Below are positions 17,339 to 26,169 of a DNA stretch of 64,000 nt, piece by piece; the stretch's first letter is position 1; the number at the start of each line of letters is the position of its first letter. The DNA is from Mycolicibacterium sp. P9-64 (GTDB lineage: Bacteria > Actinomycetota > Actinomycetes > Mycobacteriales > Mycobacteriaceae): positions 124,001 through 188,000 of the forward strand of contig NZ_NPKO01000005.1 of the NCBI RefSeq assembly GCF_008329605.1, written 5' to 3'. The notes under the pieces are model-generated. The model was not told the DNA's origin, ran no database searches, and saw only the letters and a list, made by a program, of their open reading frames with translations. Both the position numbers and the translations under genes were made by a program.

Positions 17339-19339
17339 TCACTCGCAGGTGGTATCTGCGGCGTTGGTGACCGTCAAGTCCTCCGGCAGGTGGGTGGGTT
17401 CGCTACTGGTGCCCTTGAGCACGTGGACCTGGATGGGCGAACCGCTCGGCGTCGGAGGCGCCACCGAGGCGAAGTCGGATCCGAGAACGACCCGGATCGT
17501 GGTGCCCATGCCGGTCACCCGCTCGATGGTGGGGTTGGAGAACGACGATGCGACGGTCGCTGCGGCTTGTTCGTTGCCTGCGGAGAAGAACACCGTGGTC
17601 GAGGCCAGAGGGCCGGGGTAGTCGTCGGGATCGGTGACGTTGAAGCCGTGTTGTTGCAGCTCGTTGGCCGCGACCGTCGCCAAGCCGCTCTCGCCCGTCG
17701 AGTTGGAGACCCGAACGGTGATGTCGCCGGGGCTGGTGGTGACGGCGTCGACCAGTTCGCCGTTGGCCGTGTTTGGCGCAGGCTGGTTGCTGGCCGGGGT
17801 CTCCGGCACCGGTGTGTTGTCGGCGTTCTTCTCTTCGGGCAGCGGGTCGTCGTTGATGATCGCGTCGAACAGCGCGCGCATGTCCTCTTCGCGCGGCGGT
17901 TCGTTGCCCTCGGAGTCGGTGATCCCGGTCGGCACGGTGACGAAGGTGATGCGGCCCGCGTTCACGCCCTGGATCGATTGACCGAGGTCGACGAGGTCCT
18001 TGGTCTGGATGTTGTCGACGTAGCTGTCGTCGATGAACATGTTGACGACGTTGTTGAGCTTGCTGAGGCTGAAGAACACTTCCTTCGAGATCAGCGAGCG
18101 CAGCAGCGAGGACAGGAACAGCTGTTGGCGCTTGATGCGGCCGTAATCCCCGTTGGTCTCGGTGGTGACCTGTCGCGCTCGCACGTACTGCAGGGCGGTA
18201 TGGCCATCGATGATCTGGCGGCCGGCGTTGGCCAGCACGGTGCCCAGCTCGTAGTCCTCGAGCGGCGTCGTGCTGCACACCTCGACGCCGCCGATGGCGT
18301 CGACCATCTTGGCGAAGCCGGAGAAGTCGACCGCCATGAACCGGTTGATGGACAGGCCCGACAACTTCTGGATCACCTTGACCAGGCACTTGGGCCCACC
18401 GAAGGAGTAGGCGGAGTTCAGCTTGGTCTCGGTGTAGACCTCGTCGGGCCCGTAGCTCTCGGTGTCCTCGTCGTAGATCGGGCCGTATGCGCCCGTCTCG
18501 GCGTTCCACGGCTCGCACTTGATCGGCGTGATGGCCAGATCGCGTGGGAAGGACACGGCGACAACGCGTTTGCGGTCGGCGGGGATGTTCACCAGCATGA
18601 CGGTGTCGGAGCGGGCCCCGGCGGCGTCCTCGGTGTCGCCTGCGCCCATGTCGCTGTTCTGGCCGATGCGGCTGTCGACGCCGACGATCAGGAAGTTCTC
18701 GTCGCCGTACTGAGCGTTGGGGTCGAGGATGTCGCGTGAGTTGGGATCGAGGGCAGACACCCGGTTGAGGCTGCGATTCTTGGCCGATTGCCACTGCCAC
18801 GCAGCTCCGGTGATCGCGAGTGCGCAGATGGCGATCAAGGCGGCTGCCACCCGGCCGATGATCATCGCCCTGTGGCGGCCGCGATGCGGCGCGGGCGTGG
18901 CGGGGGCAGGCGCGTCGACGGCACGCTTCACCGGGCGCGCGTCGGTGAGGATCGGTAGTTCGGAGTCGTACAGCGCAACCGGCGGCATCACCTCGGTGGC
19001 GGGCTCGTCGTCGGTGTCTGTCGCACGGTGTGGTTCCGAGTACGCGGGGAGCGGAGGTTCGGGCTCGGCGCGGTGGCGCGTCGGTTCTTCGTCCGGCCGG
19101 GTTCCCGACACCTTGGCGATCAGCTCTGCGACGGTCAGCGCGCCCGTGTGGTGCGTGGCGGGCTCGTCGCTCTGCTTGGCGTCGACGTCGTCGGGTGTTC
19201 TGGAACTTCGGCCGCGTTCCCACGGCGCGGCGCCTGGTGCGGGGCGCGCGGATCGGGTAAGCCATTGGTTGTCGCCGCTGGAGCCACCTGGCCCCGGCGA
19301 AGCGGGACGGCCAGGAGTGGCGTTGTCGCCGTCACTCAT
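17339..19339 (-). CDS. LytR-CpsA-Psr (LCP) family cell-wall ligase with LytR_C domain
   Basis: 666 residues from ATG 19339 (GGAGG 10 bases upstream). A long Pro/Glu-rich cytoplasmic part (about 1-155) precedes one transmembrane helix (IIGRVAAALIAICALAITG). The LCP domain carries the conserved VGVDSRIG, RSDTVMLVNIPADRKRVVAVSFPRD and GVEVCSTTPLEDYELG. A C-terminal LytR_C domain (ITVRVSNSTGESGLATVAANELQQHGF) ends the protein. LCP enzymes attach arabinogalactan or other polymers to peptidoglycan. This matches Rv0822c. An in-frame ATG 16 codons earlier is less likely to be used. Confidence 0.88.
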   Translation of the reverse strand: MSDGDNATPGRPASPGPGGSSGDNQWLTRSARPAPGAAPWERGRSSRTPDDVDAKQSDEPATHHTGALTVAELIAKVSGTRPDEEPTRHRAEPEPPLPAYSEPHRATDTDDEPATEVMPPVALYDSELPILTDARPVKRAVDAPAPATPAPHRGRHRAMIIGRVAAALIAICALAITGAAWQWQSAKNRSLNRVSALDPNSRDILDPNAQYGDENFLIVGVDSRIGQNSDMGAGDTEDAAGARSDTVMLVNIPADRKRVVAVSFPRDLAITPIKCEPWNAETGAYGPIYDEDTESYGPDEVYTETKLNSAYSFGGPKCLVKVIQKLSGLSINRFMAVDFSGFAKMVDAIGGVEVCSTTPLEDYELGTVLANAGRQIIDGHTALQYVRARQVTTETNGDYGRIKRQQLFLSSLLRSLISKEVFFSLSKLNNVVNMFIDDSYVDNIQTKDLVDLGQSIQGVNAGRITFVTVPTGITDSEGNEPPREEDMRALFDAIINDDPLPEEKNADNTPVPETPASNQPAPNTANGELVDAVTTSPGDITVRVSNSTGESGLATVAANELQQHGFNVTDPDDYPGPLASTTVFFSAGNEQAAATVASSFSNPTIERVTGMGTTIRVVLGSDFASVAPPTPSGSPIQVHVLKGTSSEPTHLPEDLTVTNAADTTCE

Positions 19340-19442
19340 GTCGTACCGGCCTCCGACTCCCAGGCGTGTCGCACGCCTGGCTTCCATGAACTTCAGGCGC
19401 AGATTCTCTGCGGGCTTCCTGCTTCTTCTAGCAGCACACTTT

Positions 19443-19462
19443 CGGCTCCGCTACCGGAGCCG
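19443..19462 (-). terminator. Hairpin downstream of dus
   Basis: Perfect 8-bp stem CGGCTCCG / CGGAGCCG with loop CTAC in the 241-base gap between the dus stop and the LCP start. It probably ends the desA1/dus transcript. Confidence 0.5.
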
Positions 19463-19580
19463 TCGTGACAAGACCCTCATCGTACTGAGACAACCTAAGA
19501 GGGAGCCAGTCGAAGAGGGTGTCAGTGTCGTCTCGCAGCCATCTCAGACTTGTCTCAGCACACGGCGGCACCGCTGTGAA

Positions 19581-20681
19581 TCAGCCTCCGGAGTTCATCA
19601 CGTCAGCGCCTTCTGGCACCGTGCAGTCTTCCGGATCGTTGAGCCAGCCCTCGGGAAGTGACACCGACCCTGGCGAGCCCTGCCTGCCGCGCGGGCCTTC
19701 TGCCGCGCGCGGGAACGGCACGTCGGGATCGAGCCGCGACAGCAGGTCGTCGAGCTCGGTCAATGTCTTGACCAGCGCCAATGCCCGTCGCAGATCGGCG
19801 CCCGCCGGAAAGCCGTGCATGTACCAGGCGACGTGCTTGCGGATGTCTCGCATGCCCTTGTCCTCGCCGAAGTGTTCGGCGAGGAGCTCGCCGTGCCTGC
19901 GGATGATCGCGGCAACCTCGCCGAGCGTCGGCGGCGTCGGAATGTCGCGACCGGAGAATGCCGCGGAGAGTTCGGCAAACATCCACGGTCGGCCGAGACA
20001 GCCCCGCCCGATGACGACTCCGTCACACCCGGTCGACGCCATCATTTCGAGTGCGTCGTCGGCGTCGAAGATGTCGCCGTTGCCGAGCACGGGAACGCTG
20101 GTCACGTGCTGCTTGAGTGCGGCGATCTGATCCCAGTCGGCGGTGCCCGAGTAGCGCTGGGCGGCGGTGCGGGCGTGTAGCGCGACGGCGGCTGCGCCCT
20201 CCTCGGCGGCGATCCGGCCCGCGTCGAGATGTGTGTGGTGGGCGTCGTCGATGCCGATCCTGAACTTCACCGTGACTGGAATACCGGAGTTGGCGGTTCC
20301 TCTTACTGCGGCGGCCACGATCTGGCCGAACAGCCTGCGCTTGAACGGAAGTGCCGCTCCGCCGCCTCGCCGGGTGACCTTGGGCACGGGGCAGCCGAAG
20401 TTCATGTCGATGTGGTCGGCCATGCCCTCGTCGGCGATCATCTTGGCGGCGGCGAAGGTGGTGTCCGGGTCGACGGTGTAGAGCTGCAGCGACCGCGGGG
20501 ACTCCTCGGGTGCGAACGTGGTCATGTGCATGGTGACCGGATGCCGCTCGACGAGCGCGCGGGCCGTGACCATTTCGCACACGTACAGCCCGCTGACGGT
20601 GCCCGCACGCTCCAGTTCGAGCTCGCGGCACAGGGTGCGGAACGCCACGTTCGTCACACCGGCCATGGGGGCCAGCACCAC
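19581..20681 (-). CDS. dus: tRNA-dihydrouridine synthase (DusB type)
   Basis: At least 366 residues. TIM-barrel FMN enzyme with VLAPMAGVTNVAFRTLCREL at the start, DIDMNFGCPVPKVT (DHIDMNFGCP, catalytic Cys about residue 95), VTVKFRIGIDD and VLGNGDIFDADDAL. It reduces specific uridines in tRNA D-loops. The first usable start codon is GTG 20681. The family's N-terminal strand (RIGPIALRSP, encoded at 20684-20713) is in frame upstream but has no ATG, GTG or TTG before it. The expected start position reads GTC and abuts a dispersed repeat. So either a non-standard start is used or the protein is clipped by about 12 residues. Confidence 0.9.
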   Translation of the reverse strand: MVLAPMAGVTNVAFRTLCRELELERAGTVSGLYVCEMVTARALVERHPVTMHMTTFAPEESPRSLQLYTVDPDTTFAAAKMIADEGMADHIDMNFGCPVPKVTRRGGGAALPFKRRLFGQIVAAAVRGTANSGIPVTVKFRIGIDDAHHTHLDAGRIAAEEGAAAVALHARTAAQRYSGTADWDQIAALKQHVTSVPVLGNGDIFDADDALEMMASTGCDGVVIGRGCLGRPWMFAELSAAFSGRDIPTPPTLGEVAAIIRRHGELLAEHFGEDKGMRDIRKHVAWYMHGFPAGADLRRALALVKTLTELDDLLSRLDPDVPFPRAAEGPRGRQGSPGSVSLPEGWLNDPEDCTVPEGADVMNSGG

Positions 20682-20719
20682 GGGGCTGCGCAGTGCGATC
20701 GGCCCGATCCTGACCCCGG

Positions 20720-20744
20720 GGGTAGGAGCGCAGCGACTGGGGGG
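20720..20744 (+). repeat. Diverged dispersed repeat copy D at the dus start
   Basis: gggtaggagcgcagcgactg followed by a run of G resembles copies A-C (GGCAGGAGCGnAGCGACCGGGG). It sits between desA1 and the dus coding region, right at the place where the dus start codon is expected. Confidence 0.55.
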
Positions 20745-20785
20745 ACGGCTCAGCTTCCGTGCGGGTGCCGCGGGCCGAGCCGTGT

Positions 20786-21796
20786 CTAGGAAGCTTGCGA
20801 TGCCGATGTCGTCACCAGGAGGTTCTTCATGGCCTTCTTCTCGGCCACCTTGCGCTCCCGCTCGAGGCGACGCTCCTTGGCCAGCTCGAACTTCTGGCAG
20901 GTGTCCTCGAGCTCCTCGACCAGCTTGCCGAGGTCGTCGCGCAGCTCGGCGGCCTCACCGGTGAAGTCTTCACGTTCGAAGATGCGCCACTTCTTCAGCA
21001 CGGGCATGACCACGTCGTCGAGGTGGATGCGCGGGTCGTAGACACCGCCGACGGCGATGATCACGGCCTTGCGACGGAACTCGGGCACGGTGTATCCGGG
21101 CATCTTGAAGTTGCGCAGCACGCGGTGCAGGGACTTCATCGCCTGGTTGGGGGCGATGTCGAGGCCGGCGGCCGAGACGTCGCGGTAGAAGATCATGTGC
21201 AGGTTCTCGTCCGCGGAGACGCGGCCGAGCAGCTGGTCGGCAACGGTCTCGTTGCAGGCCTTGCCGGTATTGCGGTGCGACACTCGGGTGGCGAGTTCCT
21301 GGAACGTCACGTAGATGACGGAGTCGAAGAGGCTCTCGGCGAACATCTCGCCCTGCTGGCCCTGGCCGGGGCTGAACCCACGGGTGACCTGCTCGACGCG
21401 CAGTTCCTCCAGCTCGATCGGGTCGATCGCGCGTGTGACGATGAGGTAGTCGCGCAGCGCGATGCCGTGCCGGTTCTCCTCGGCGGTCCAGCGATTGACC
21501 CACCAACCCCACGGGCCGTCCATGCTGAAGTTCATCGCGATCTCGCGGTGATACGACGGCAGGTTGTCCTCGGTGAGGAGGTTCTGCAGCATGGCGGTCT
21601 GGGCGACCTCCGACAACTTCGACTGCTCGGGATCCCAGTCCTGGCCGCCGAGCGCGTAGAAGTTCTTGCCGTCGGACCACGGGATGTAGTCGTGCGGGTT
21701 CCAGTCCTTGCGCATCGTCAAGTGGCGGTTGATGTTCTGTTCGACCACCGGCTCGAGTTCGTGCAGTAGCTGCAGGTCTGTCAACTCGGTCGACAT
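20786..21796 (-). CDS. desA1: Acyl-ACP desaturase DesA1
   Basis: 336 residues. Soluble di-iron desaturase with the two carboxylate/His motifs EENRH (106-110) and DENLH (196-200), and NRWTAEENRHG around the first. It introduces a double bond into acyl-ACP chains for mycolic acid synthesis and is essential in M. smegmatis. The orthologue is Rv0824c. The start is ATG 21796, with GGGAGG 6 bases upstream. The divergent 200-base upstream region carries an imperfect palindrome (GTACC-tgtt-GGTAG, 21815-21828) and TANNNT elements. MadR is the known repressor of desA1, but its box is not certified here. Confidence 0.93.
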   Translation of the reverse strand: MSTELTDLQLLHELEPVVEQNINRHLTMRKDWNPHDYIPWSDGKNFYALGGQDWDPEQSKLSEVAQTAMLQNLLTEDNLPSYHREIAMNFSMDGPWGWWVNRWTAEENRHGIALRDYLIVTRAIDPIELEELRVEQVTRGFSPGQGQQGEMFAESLFDSVIYVTFQELATRVSHRNTGKACNETVADQLLGRVSADENLHMIFYRDVSAAGLDIAPNQAMKSLHRVLRNFKMPGYTVPEFRRKAVIIAVGGVYDPRIHLDDVVMPVLKKWRIFEREDFTGEAAELRDDLGKLVEELEDTCQKFELAKERRLERERKVAEKKAMKNLLVTTSASQAS

Positions 21797-21814
21797 GGAA
21801 CCTCCCAGTTATCT

Positions 21815-21828
21815 GTACCTGTTGGTAG
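21815..21828. promoter_or_regulatory. Possible operator upstream of desA1
   Basis: GTACC-TGTT-GGTAG, arms matching at four of five bases, 19 bases before the desA1 start. TATATT and TACAGAT on the minus strand nearby could be -10 boxes. Binding by the mycolate desaturase regulator MadR is a guess from known biology. Confidence 0.35.
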
Positions 21829-21996
21829 CACTCAATATATCTGTGTACCCCGGTGACATCAAGTCTATGGACACATGCATGTTACGGGTGTTGCGTAGCT
21901 ATCCCGTATCCGTCGCTCGGGACTGTACGATTCCTGTGGGTTCCCGGCTCTCCGGCAAACCAATCGCCCCGGCGTTGACGAAAGGTCGCAACCGAC

Positions 21997-22470
21997 GTGA
22001 AGAAACTTCTTGTTCTCGGCGCAAGTGCCTGCGGCACCGCCGCGGTCGCGCTGGCGATGGTTGGTGGCGGGGTGGCGAATGCCGACGACGGGATCGTCGG
22101 GCAGTACTACAAGGACGCCAAGGGGAAGATCGGCCAGATGGGTATGACCCCCGTGGTCGCCACTACCGTTGGCGATCGCAAGGATTGGGACAACTGCATC
22201 GTGACGAGCGCCACCAAGTCGTCGTTCCTGGACGGGTCCGGCAACAAGTCCGGAAACCAGATGCTGGTCAACCTGAACTGCTACGCCAAGTACGGCACGT
22301 ACTTGTGGCCGGGTTACTCGCTCGCGAGCCCCGAGGGCCGCGCGATGTGGGAGGCCGACATGGCGGCGAAGAAGAAGAAAGAGGCAGACGCCGCTGCCGC
22401 CGCCGCCGCCGCGCAGCAACAAGAGCAGGATCAGCTCGCCGCGGTCGACGCCCAGCAGGCTGGCGAATAA
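21997..22470 (+). CDS. Small secreted protein, paralogue 1
   Basis: 157 residues from GTG 21997. A Sec signal peptide (KKLLVLGASACGTAAVALAM, cleavage at ANA-DD, about residue 28) precedes a mature domain with VVATTVGDRKDWDNCIVTSA and LNCYAKYG, whose two cysteines can form a disulfide. The tail is Lys/Ala/Gln-rich (KKKKEADAAAAAAAAQQQEQ), likely a flexible or coiled segment. Function is not recognised. The next gene encodes a clear paralogue with the same layout: VGD, DxC-VT, LNC and SLAS-EGRA elements align. Confidence 0.75.
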   Translation: MKKLLVLGASACGTAAVALAMVGGGVANADDGIVGQYYKDAKGKIGQMGMTPVVATTVGDRKDWDNCIVTSATKSSFLDGSGNKSGNQMLVNLNCYAKYGTYLWPGYSLASPEGRAMWEADMAAKKKKEADAAAAAAAAQQQEQDQLAAVDAQQAGE

Positions 22471-22589
22471 AACCACTTTCATCACCTGAGCGGTTCCATC
22501 GGACTAGTTGCGCGAACGCTGCGCAGCGGGTCCGTGAGCGGTACTATCCCCGTCGAGCAAGGCTGTTTCGACTGGCAGATAGGGCTACC

Positions 22590-23021
22590 GTGAAGAAGCT
22601 CATCGTTTTTGGTTCCGGCGCGATTGGTGCGCTGGCTCTCTCGACCGTTTTCGGCACTGGCATCGCTTCGGCGGATAGCTATGCCGGGCAGTCGTACTCG
22701 GACGCGTCCTCCGCGGCCAGTGATGCGGGCCAGACCGTGGTCGTGGCCGCGCGGGTGGGCGACAAGGTGGCCCAGGACGACTGCCTCGTCACACGGTCCC
22801 AGACCGCGCCCTTCGCCAGCGCGAACGACGGTGCGCACGTCTCCAACACCGTTCAGTTCTACTTGAACTGCAACAGCGGCGTGGCCTCGGCGACCAGCCC
22901 GGGCAACTCGCTGGCCAGCGAGGAGGGCCGCGCAGCCAAGGCCGCCGAGGAGCAGGCCGCAGCTGAGGCGGCTCAAGAAGAAGAGGCCGCGCTCGCCGAG
23001 GTCTCCACTCCCGACCACTAG
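22590..23021 (+). CDS. Small secreted protein, paralogue 2
   Basis: 143 residues from GTG 22590. The signal peptide (KKLIVFGSGAIGALALSTVF, cleavage near ASA-DS) is followed by VVVAARVGDKVAQDDCLVTRS, QFYLNCNSG and NSLASEEGRAAK, matching paralogue 1 position by position. The two cysteines are conserved. The end is Glu/Ala-rich (EEQAAAEAAQEEEAALAEV) rather than Lys/Gln-rich. It probably arose by tandem duplication and changed tail charge. Its last seven codons (VSTPDH-stop) are duplicated immediately downstream. No function can be assigned. It is probably extracellular. Confidence 0.75.
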   Translation: MKKLIVFGSGAIGALALSTVFGTGIASADSYAGQSYSDASSAASDAGQTVVVAARVGDKVAQDDCLVTRSQTAPFASANDGAHVSNTVQFYLNCNSGVASATSPGNSLASEEGRAAKAAEEQAAAEAAQEEEAALAEVSTPDH

Positions 23022-23042
23022 GTCTCCACTCCCGACCACTAG
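23001..23042 (+). repeat. Perfect 21-bp tandem duplication across a stop codon
   Basis: The 21-bp unit that starts gtctccactcccgacc and ends actag occurs at 23001-23021 and again at 23022-23042 without change. The first copy encodes the last six residues and stop of paralogue 2. The second lies after the stop and reaches the stop of the convergent TetR gene. Confidence 0.95.
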
Positions 23043-23627
23043 TTAGTGGGTTGACGCCCTGCTGAGCAGCATGTCGACGCAATAGTCGATGAACTGCTCG
23101 CGGGTCGTCGCCAATCGGCCGTTCAGATAGGCCGTGAAAAGTGCCGACAGCGCGCCGACCAGACCGGTGGCCACCATGGCCTGCACGGCGGGATCGGTGA
23201 TCTGGGTCAGCTTGCGCTGCAGCAGCTCGATGAAGCTCGGCATCCAATCGGCGCCCGACTTCGTCAGCACCGGCTCTCGTTGTGGCGCGATCAGCAGCAC
23301 TCGGCCGCGTGCCGGATCGTCGACCATCAGCGCGACGAACCGTTCGACGGCGTCGCGCGGGGTGTCCGACGAGGTCAGCGCGGCCATCGCCGTGCTGCAG
23401 ACGTGGTCGTACACGGCGCGGACGAACTCGTCGCGGTCGGTGAAGCTCTCGTAGAAGTAGCGCTCGGTCAGGCTCGCTTCACGACAGACAGCGCGGACGG
23501 TCAGCGCTGGGCCGGCTTCGCCGCCCAACAAGCCGACGCCCGCGGCGACGAGTTCGTCGCGCCGCAACACCTGACGGTCGTGCAGTGGTACGCCGGACCA
23601 TCGGCCCTGTCGTTGACCGGAAGGCAC
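23043..23627 (-). CDS. TetR-family transcriptional regulator
   Basis: 194 residues. The N-terminal HTH is RRDELVAAGVGLLGGEAGPALTVRAVCREASLTERYFYESFTDRDEFVRAVYD (about residues 22-75), with the typical RYFYESF recognition end. The C-terminal helices form the ligand and dimer domain. It is convergent with the secreted paralogues and divergent from the MpaB-type oxygenase, with a perfect palindrome between the latter two. That is the usual arrangement for a TetR repressor of its neighbour. By position it is the Rv0825c orthologue. Confidence 0.85.
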   Translation of the reverse strand: MPSGQRQGRWSGVPLHDRQVLRRDELVAAGVGLLGGEAGPALTVRAVCREASLTERYFYESFTDRDEFVRAVYDHVCSTAMAALTSSDTPRDAVERFVALMVDDPARGRVLLIAPQREPVLTKSGADWMPSFIELLQRKLTQITDPAVQAMVATGLVGALSALFTAYLNGRLATTREQFIDYCVDMLLSRASTH

Positions 23628-23674
23628 ATCGCTCCTAAGCTTCGAGTGACAACGCTCGTAGTCAGAGTAAACCC

Positions 23675-23688
23675 CCTGACGGTTCAGG
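23675..23688. promoter_or_regulatory. Candidate TetR operator
   Basis: CCTGA-CGGT-TCAGG, perfect 5-bp arms, in the 73-base space between the divergent TetR and oxygenase genes and 13 bases before the GTG of the latter. Confidence 0.5.
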
Positions 23689-23700
23689 AGAATCTCGCCA

Positions 23701-24705
23701 GTGACACAAGATACGTCTGAGGTGTGTCCGGTAGCTAGCCCTGCCCCTGGTGCCGGGTGCCCCGTTGCCCCCGGTGGTTATGCGGCTCCTCCGCTTCCGC
23801 TCGGCCCGGATTCGATCACGTGGAAGTACTTCGGAGACTGGCGCGGCATGCTGCAGGGCCCGTGGGCTGGGTCGATGCAGAACATGCACCCGCAGCTCGG
23901 TGCCGCCGTCGAGGAGCACTCCATCTTCTTCCAGGAGCGCTGGCCGCGGCTGCTGCGCTCGCTGTACCCGATCGGCGGGGTGGTCTTCGACGGCGATCGT
24001 GCGCCGCAGACCGGAGCCGAGGTCCGCGACTACCACGTCGACATCAAGGGCGTCGACGCTCAGGGCAGGCGCTACCACGCACTCAATCCCGAGGTCTTCT
24101 ACTGGGCGCATTCGACGTTCTTCGTCGGCACCTTGATCGTCGCGGAGCGGCTCGCGGGCGGCATCACCGAGGCGGAGAAGCGCCAGATGTTCGACGAGCA
24201 CGTCCAGTGGTACTCGATGTACGGCATGAGCATGCGGCCGGTGCCGAAGACCTGGGAGGACTTCCAGGTGTATTGGGATCACATGTGCCGCAACGTATTG
24301 GAGAACAACAAGGCCGCGCGCGACGTGCTCGACCTCAGCGAGCTGCCCAAGCCGCCGTTCGCGTCGAAGATGCCCGACTGGATGTGGGCGCTGCAGCGCA
24401 AGCACGTGGTGCACCCGTTGTTCGTCTGGTTCACCGTCGGGCTGTACCACCCTGCGGTGCGCGAGTTGATGGGCTACACCTGGTCCGAGCGCGACGAGCG
24501 CAGGCACCGGCTGCTCGGGAAGGTGATCGGCAAGGTGTTCAAGGTGGTGCCGAAGCGGCACCGGATGCATCCGCGGGCGCGTGGCGGTTGGGATCGTGCC
24601 ACCGGCCGGGCCTCGGTCGACGCGCCGCTGGTACACACCCCGGCGCGCAATCTGCCGCCGGTCGGGCACTGCGACAACGGCATGCACTACTGCCCGAAGG
24701 TCTGA
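23701..24705 (+). CDS. MpaB/DUF2236-family oxygenase-like protein
   Basis: 334 residues from GTG 23701. DUF2236 (latex-clearing-protein/mpaB') fold: WKYFGDWRGMLQGPWAGSMQNMHPQLGAAVEEHS, then ALNPEVFYWAHSTFFVGTLI and ERLAGGITEAEKRQMFDEHVQWYSMYGMSMRPVP. The conserved His/Arg surroundings bind heme in studied members. The reaction is unknown for mycobacterial ones. The short Cys/Pro-rich N-terminus (CPVASPAPGAGCPVAPGG) is unusual. It matches Rv0826 beside the TetR gene Rv0825c. It ends the block of synteny with M. tuberculosis. Confidence 0.8.
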   Translation: MTQDTSEVCPVASPAPGAGCPVAPGGYAAPPLPLGPDSITWKYFGDWRGMLQGPWAGSMQNMHPQLGAAVEEHSIFFQERWPRLLRSLYPIGGVVFDGDRAPQTGAEVRDYHVDIKGVDAQGRRYHALNPEVFYWAHSTFFVGTLIVAERLAGGITEAEKRQMFDEHVQWYSMYGMSMRPVPKTWEDFQVYWDHMCRNVLENNKAARDVLDLSELPKPPFASKMPDWMWALQRKHVVHPLFVWFTVGLYHPAVRELMGYTWSERDERRHRLLGKVIGKVFKVVPKRHRMHPRARGGWDRATGRASVDAPLVHTPARNLPPVGHCDNGMHYCPKV

Positions 24706-24861
24706 CTCGAGGGCTGTGCTCTTCGTCACAACCCCGAGCAGCATTTTCGCAGGAAACGCGAAGTCTCCGAACAGGAGTCGGCCATTGAACAGGTAAAAGT
24801 CGCTGGGGGAGAAGCCGTCCACAACGTCCGCTCGTGATCTTCCCAGACTGCCTCGCTAGCC

Positions 24862-26169
24862 TTGGCGAAGGTGACCCACCGCTACGCGACCAAAGCGGGC
24901 ACTGAACCACGTGTGCGCGATGTCGATCAACGTCGTCGCGTGCGCAGGTGGGTGATCCGTACGGGGGCGTTGGTGTGCGTGGTCGGGGCGATCGTGCTCT
25001 TCGCGATGGAGCACGAGCGCAACGCGACGGCTTCCGCCCCACCGACTGCGCCGGCAGCCGCGTCCGGGGTGCCGTTGAAGGGCGATTTCAGTGGGACCGG
25101 TGCGGGAACCTTGTTGTCGGCCAGCACGATGCCGACGCTCGACCGCAGGCTTTGGGCGGTGACGTCGCTTGCTGCCCGGATCACCTACACGTCGACCAAT
25201 GCGTTCGACGGCACGACGCAAGTGTCGGGAACGGTCTTCGTCCCGCAGGGAACGCCGCCCAGTGGAGGCTGGCCCATCGTCGCCTATGGCCACTCCACCA
25301 CGGGCATCCAGCACGATTGCGCGCCGTCCCTGGACTCGACGTTGCTCAATTTCTCGGCGCCGATCGCGGGTCTGGTGCAGGCCGGCTACGTCGTGACGAT
25401 GTCCGACTATCAGGGGCTCGGGCTCGACCAGTGGCGCCATCCGTACCTGGACTCGACGACGCTGGGCTACAACATCATCGATTCGGTGAAGGCCGCCCGC
25501 AAACTCGTTCCCGACGCCTCGAATCGATGGCTGGCATTCGGCACGTCCGAAGGGGCGCAGGCGGCATGGGCTGCCAACGAGTTGGCGCCGGACCATGGAG
25601 GCGGGCTAAAGCTCGTCGGCACGGTCAGCGTGTCACCTCCCGCCGACATCGACGGGTTCGCCGATGCGGCGGCGGATGGCACGCTGACCACTGACCAGAT
25701 GCCGGTGCTGCAGTGGATCCTCGCTTCCCTCAAGGACCAGTACCCCGACCTCGACCTCGACGACTACCGACGAGGAATCGTCGCCGACAAGTGGGACGTG
25801 TTGTCGGCGTGCCGCGGCCCTGCGGCCGCGGAACGCGCGAAGGTCGTGGGCCAACTCAGCGCGGACGATCTGCGACCCAGTAGCCCCGCCGCGGTGGACA
25901 CCCTCCGTGGCCTCTTGGGCAAGTCCAGCTTGCCGCAAGGGCCGACGGCGGCGCCAATGCTCGTAATCTACGGCGGCAGAGATGCTTTGATTCCGTCGGC
26001 GTGGACGGAGCATGCGCTGGCGAAGGCTTGCCAGATGGGCGACGTCATTCAAATTCAGCTCCAACCAGACAAGCGCGCCGAAGACATCGACGCATCCGTG
26101 GCGGCTGGGTGGGTCAACGCACGCTTCAATGGCGACGAAGCGCAGAACGACTGTCCGACCGCGGCGTGA
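24862..26169 (+). CDS. Secreted/anchored lipase-type alpha/beta hydrolase
   Basis: 435 residues from TTG 24862 (GTG 24871 is also possible). A membrane helix at about 33-50 (IRTGALVCVVGAIVLFAM) is followed by an Ala/Pro linker and a secretory-lipase fold: VAYGHSTTGIQHDCAPS (oxyanion region), the nucleophile elbow GTSEGAQ (about residue 230), IYGGRDALIPS with the acid residue, and a C-terminal His region that is not obvious. Two Cys pairs suggest an extracytoplasmic location. It should hydrolyse an ester or lipid. Its stop overlaps the start of the next gene (TGATG), so the two hydrolases form an operon. Confidence 0.8.
   Translation: MAKVTHRYATKAGTEPRVRDVDQRRRVRRWVIRTGALVCVVGAIVLFAMEHERNATASAPPTAPAAASGVPLKGDFSGTGAGTLLSASTMPTLDRRLWAVTSLAARITYTSTNAFDGTTQVSGTVFVPQGTPPSGGWPIVAYGHSTTGIQHDCAPSLDSTLLNFSAPIAGLVQAGYVVTMSDYQGLGLDQWRHPYLDSTTLGYNIIDSVKAARKLVPDASNRWLAFGTSEGAQAAWAANELAPDHGGGLKLVGTVSVSPPADIDGFADAAADGTLTTDQMPVLQWILASLKDQYPDLDLDDYRRGIVADKWDVLSACRGPAAAERAKVVGQLSADDLRPSSPAAVDTLRGLLGKSSLPQGPTAAPMLVIYGGRDALIPSAWTEHALAKACQMGDVIQIQLQPDKRAEDIDASVAAGWVNARFNGDEAQNDCPTAA

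Noticed and set aside
17309..19265. Long open frames on both strands over the LCP gene
   Set aside because: They carry no recognisable motifs. The LCP frame has clear domains, a ribosome site and synteny.
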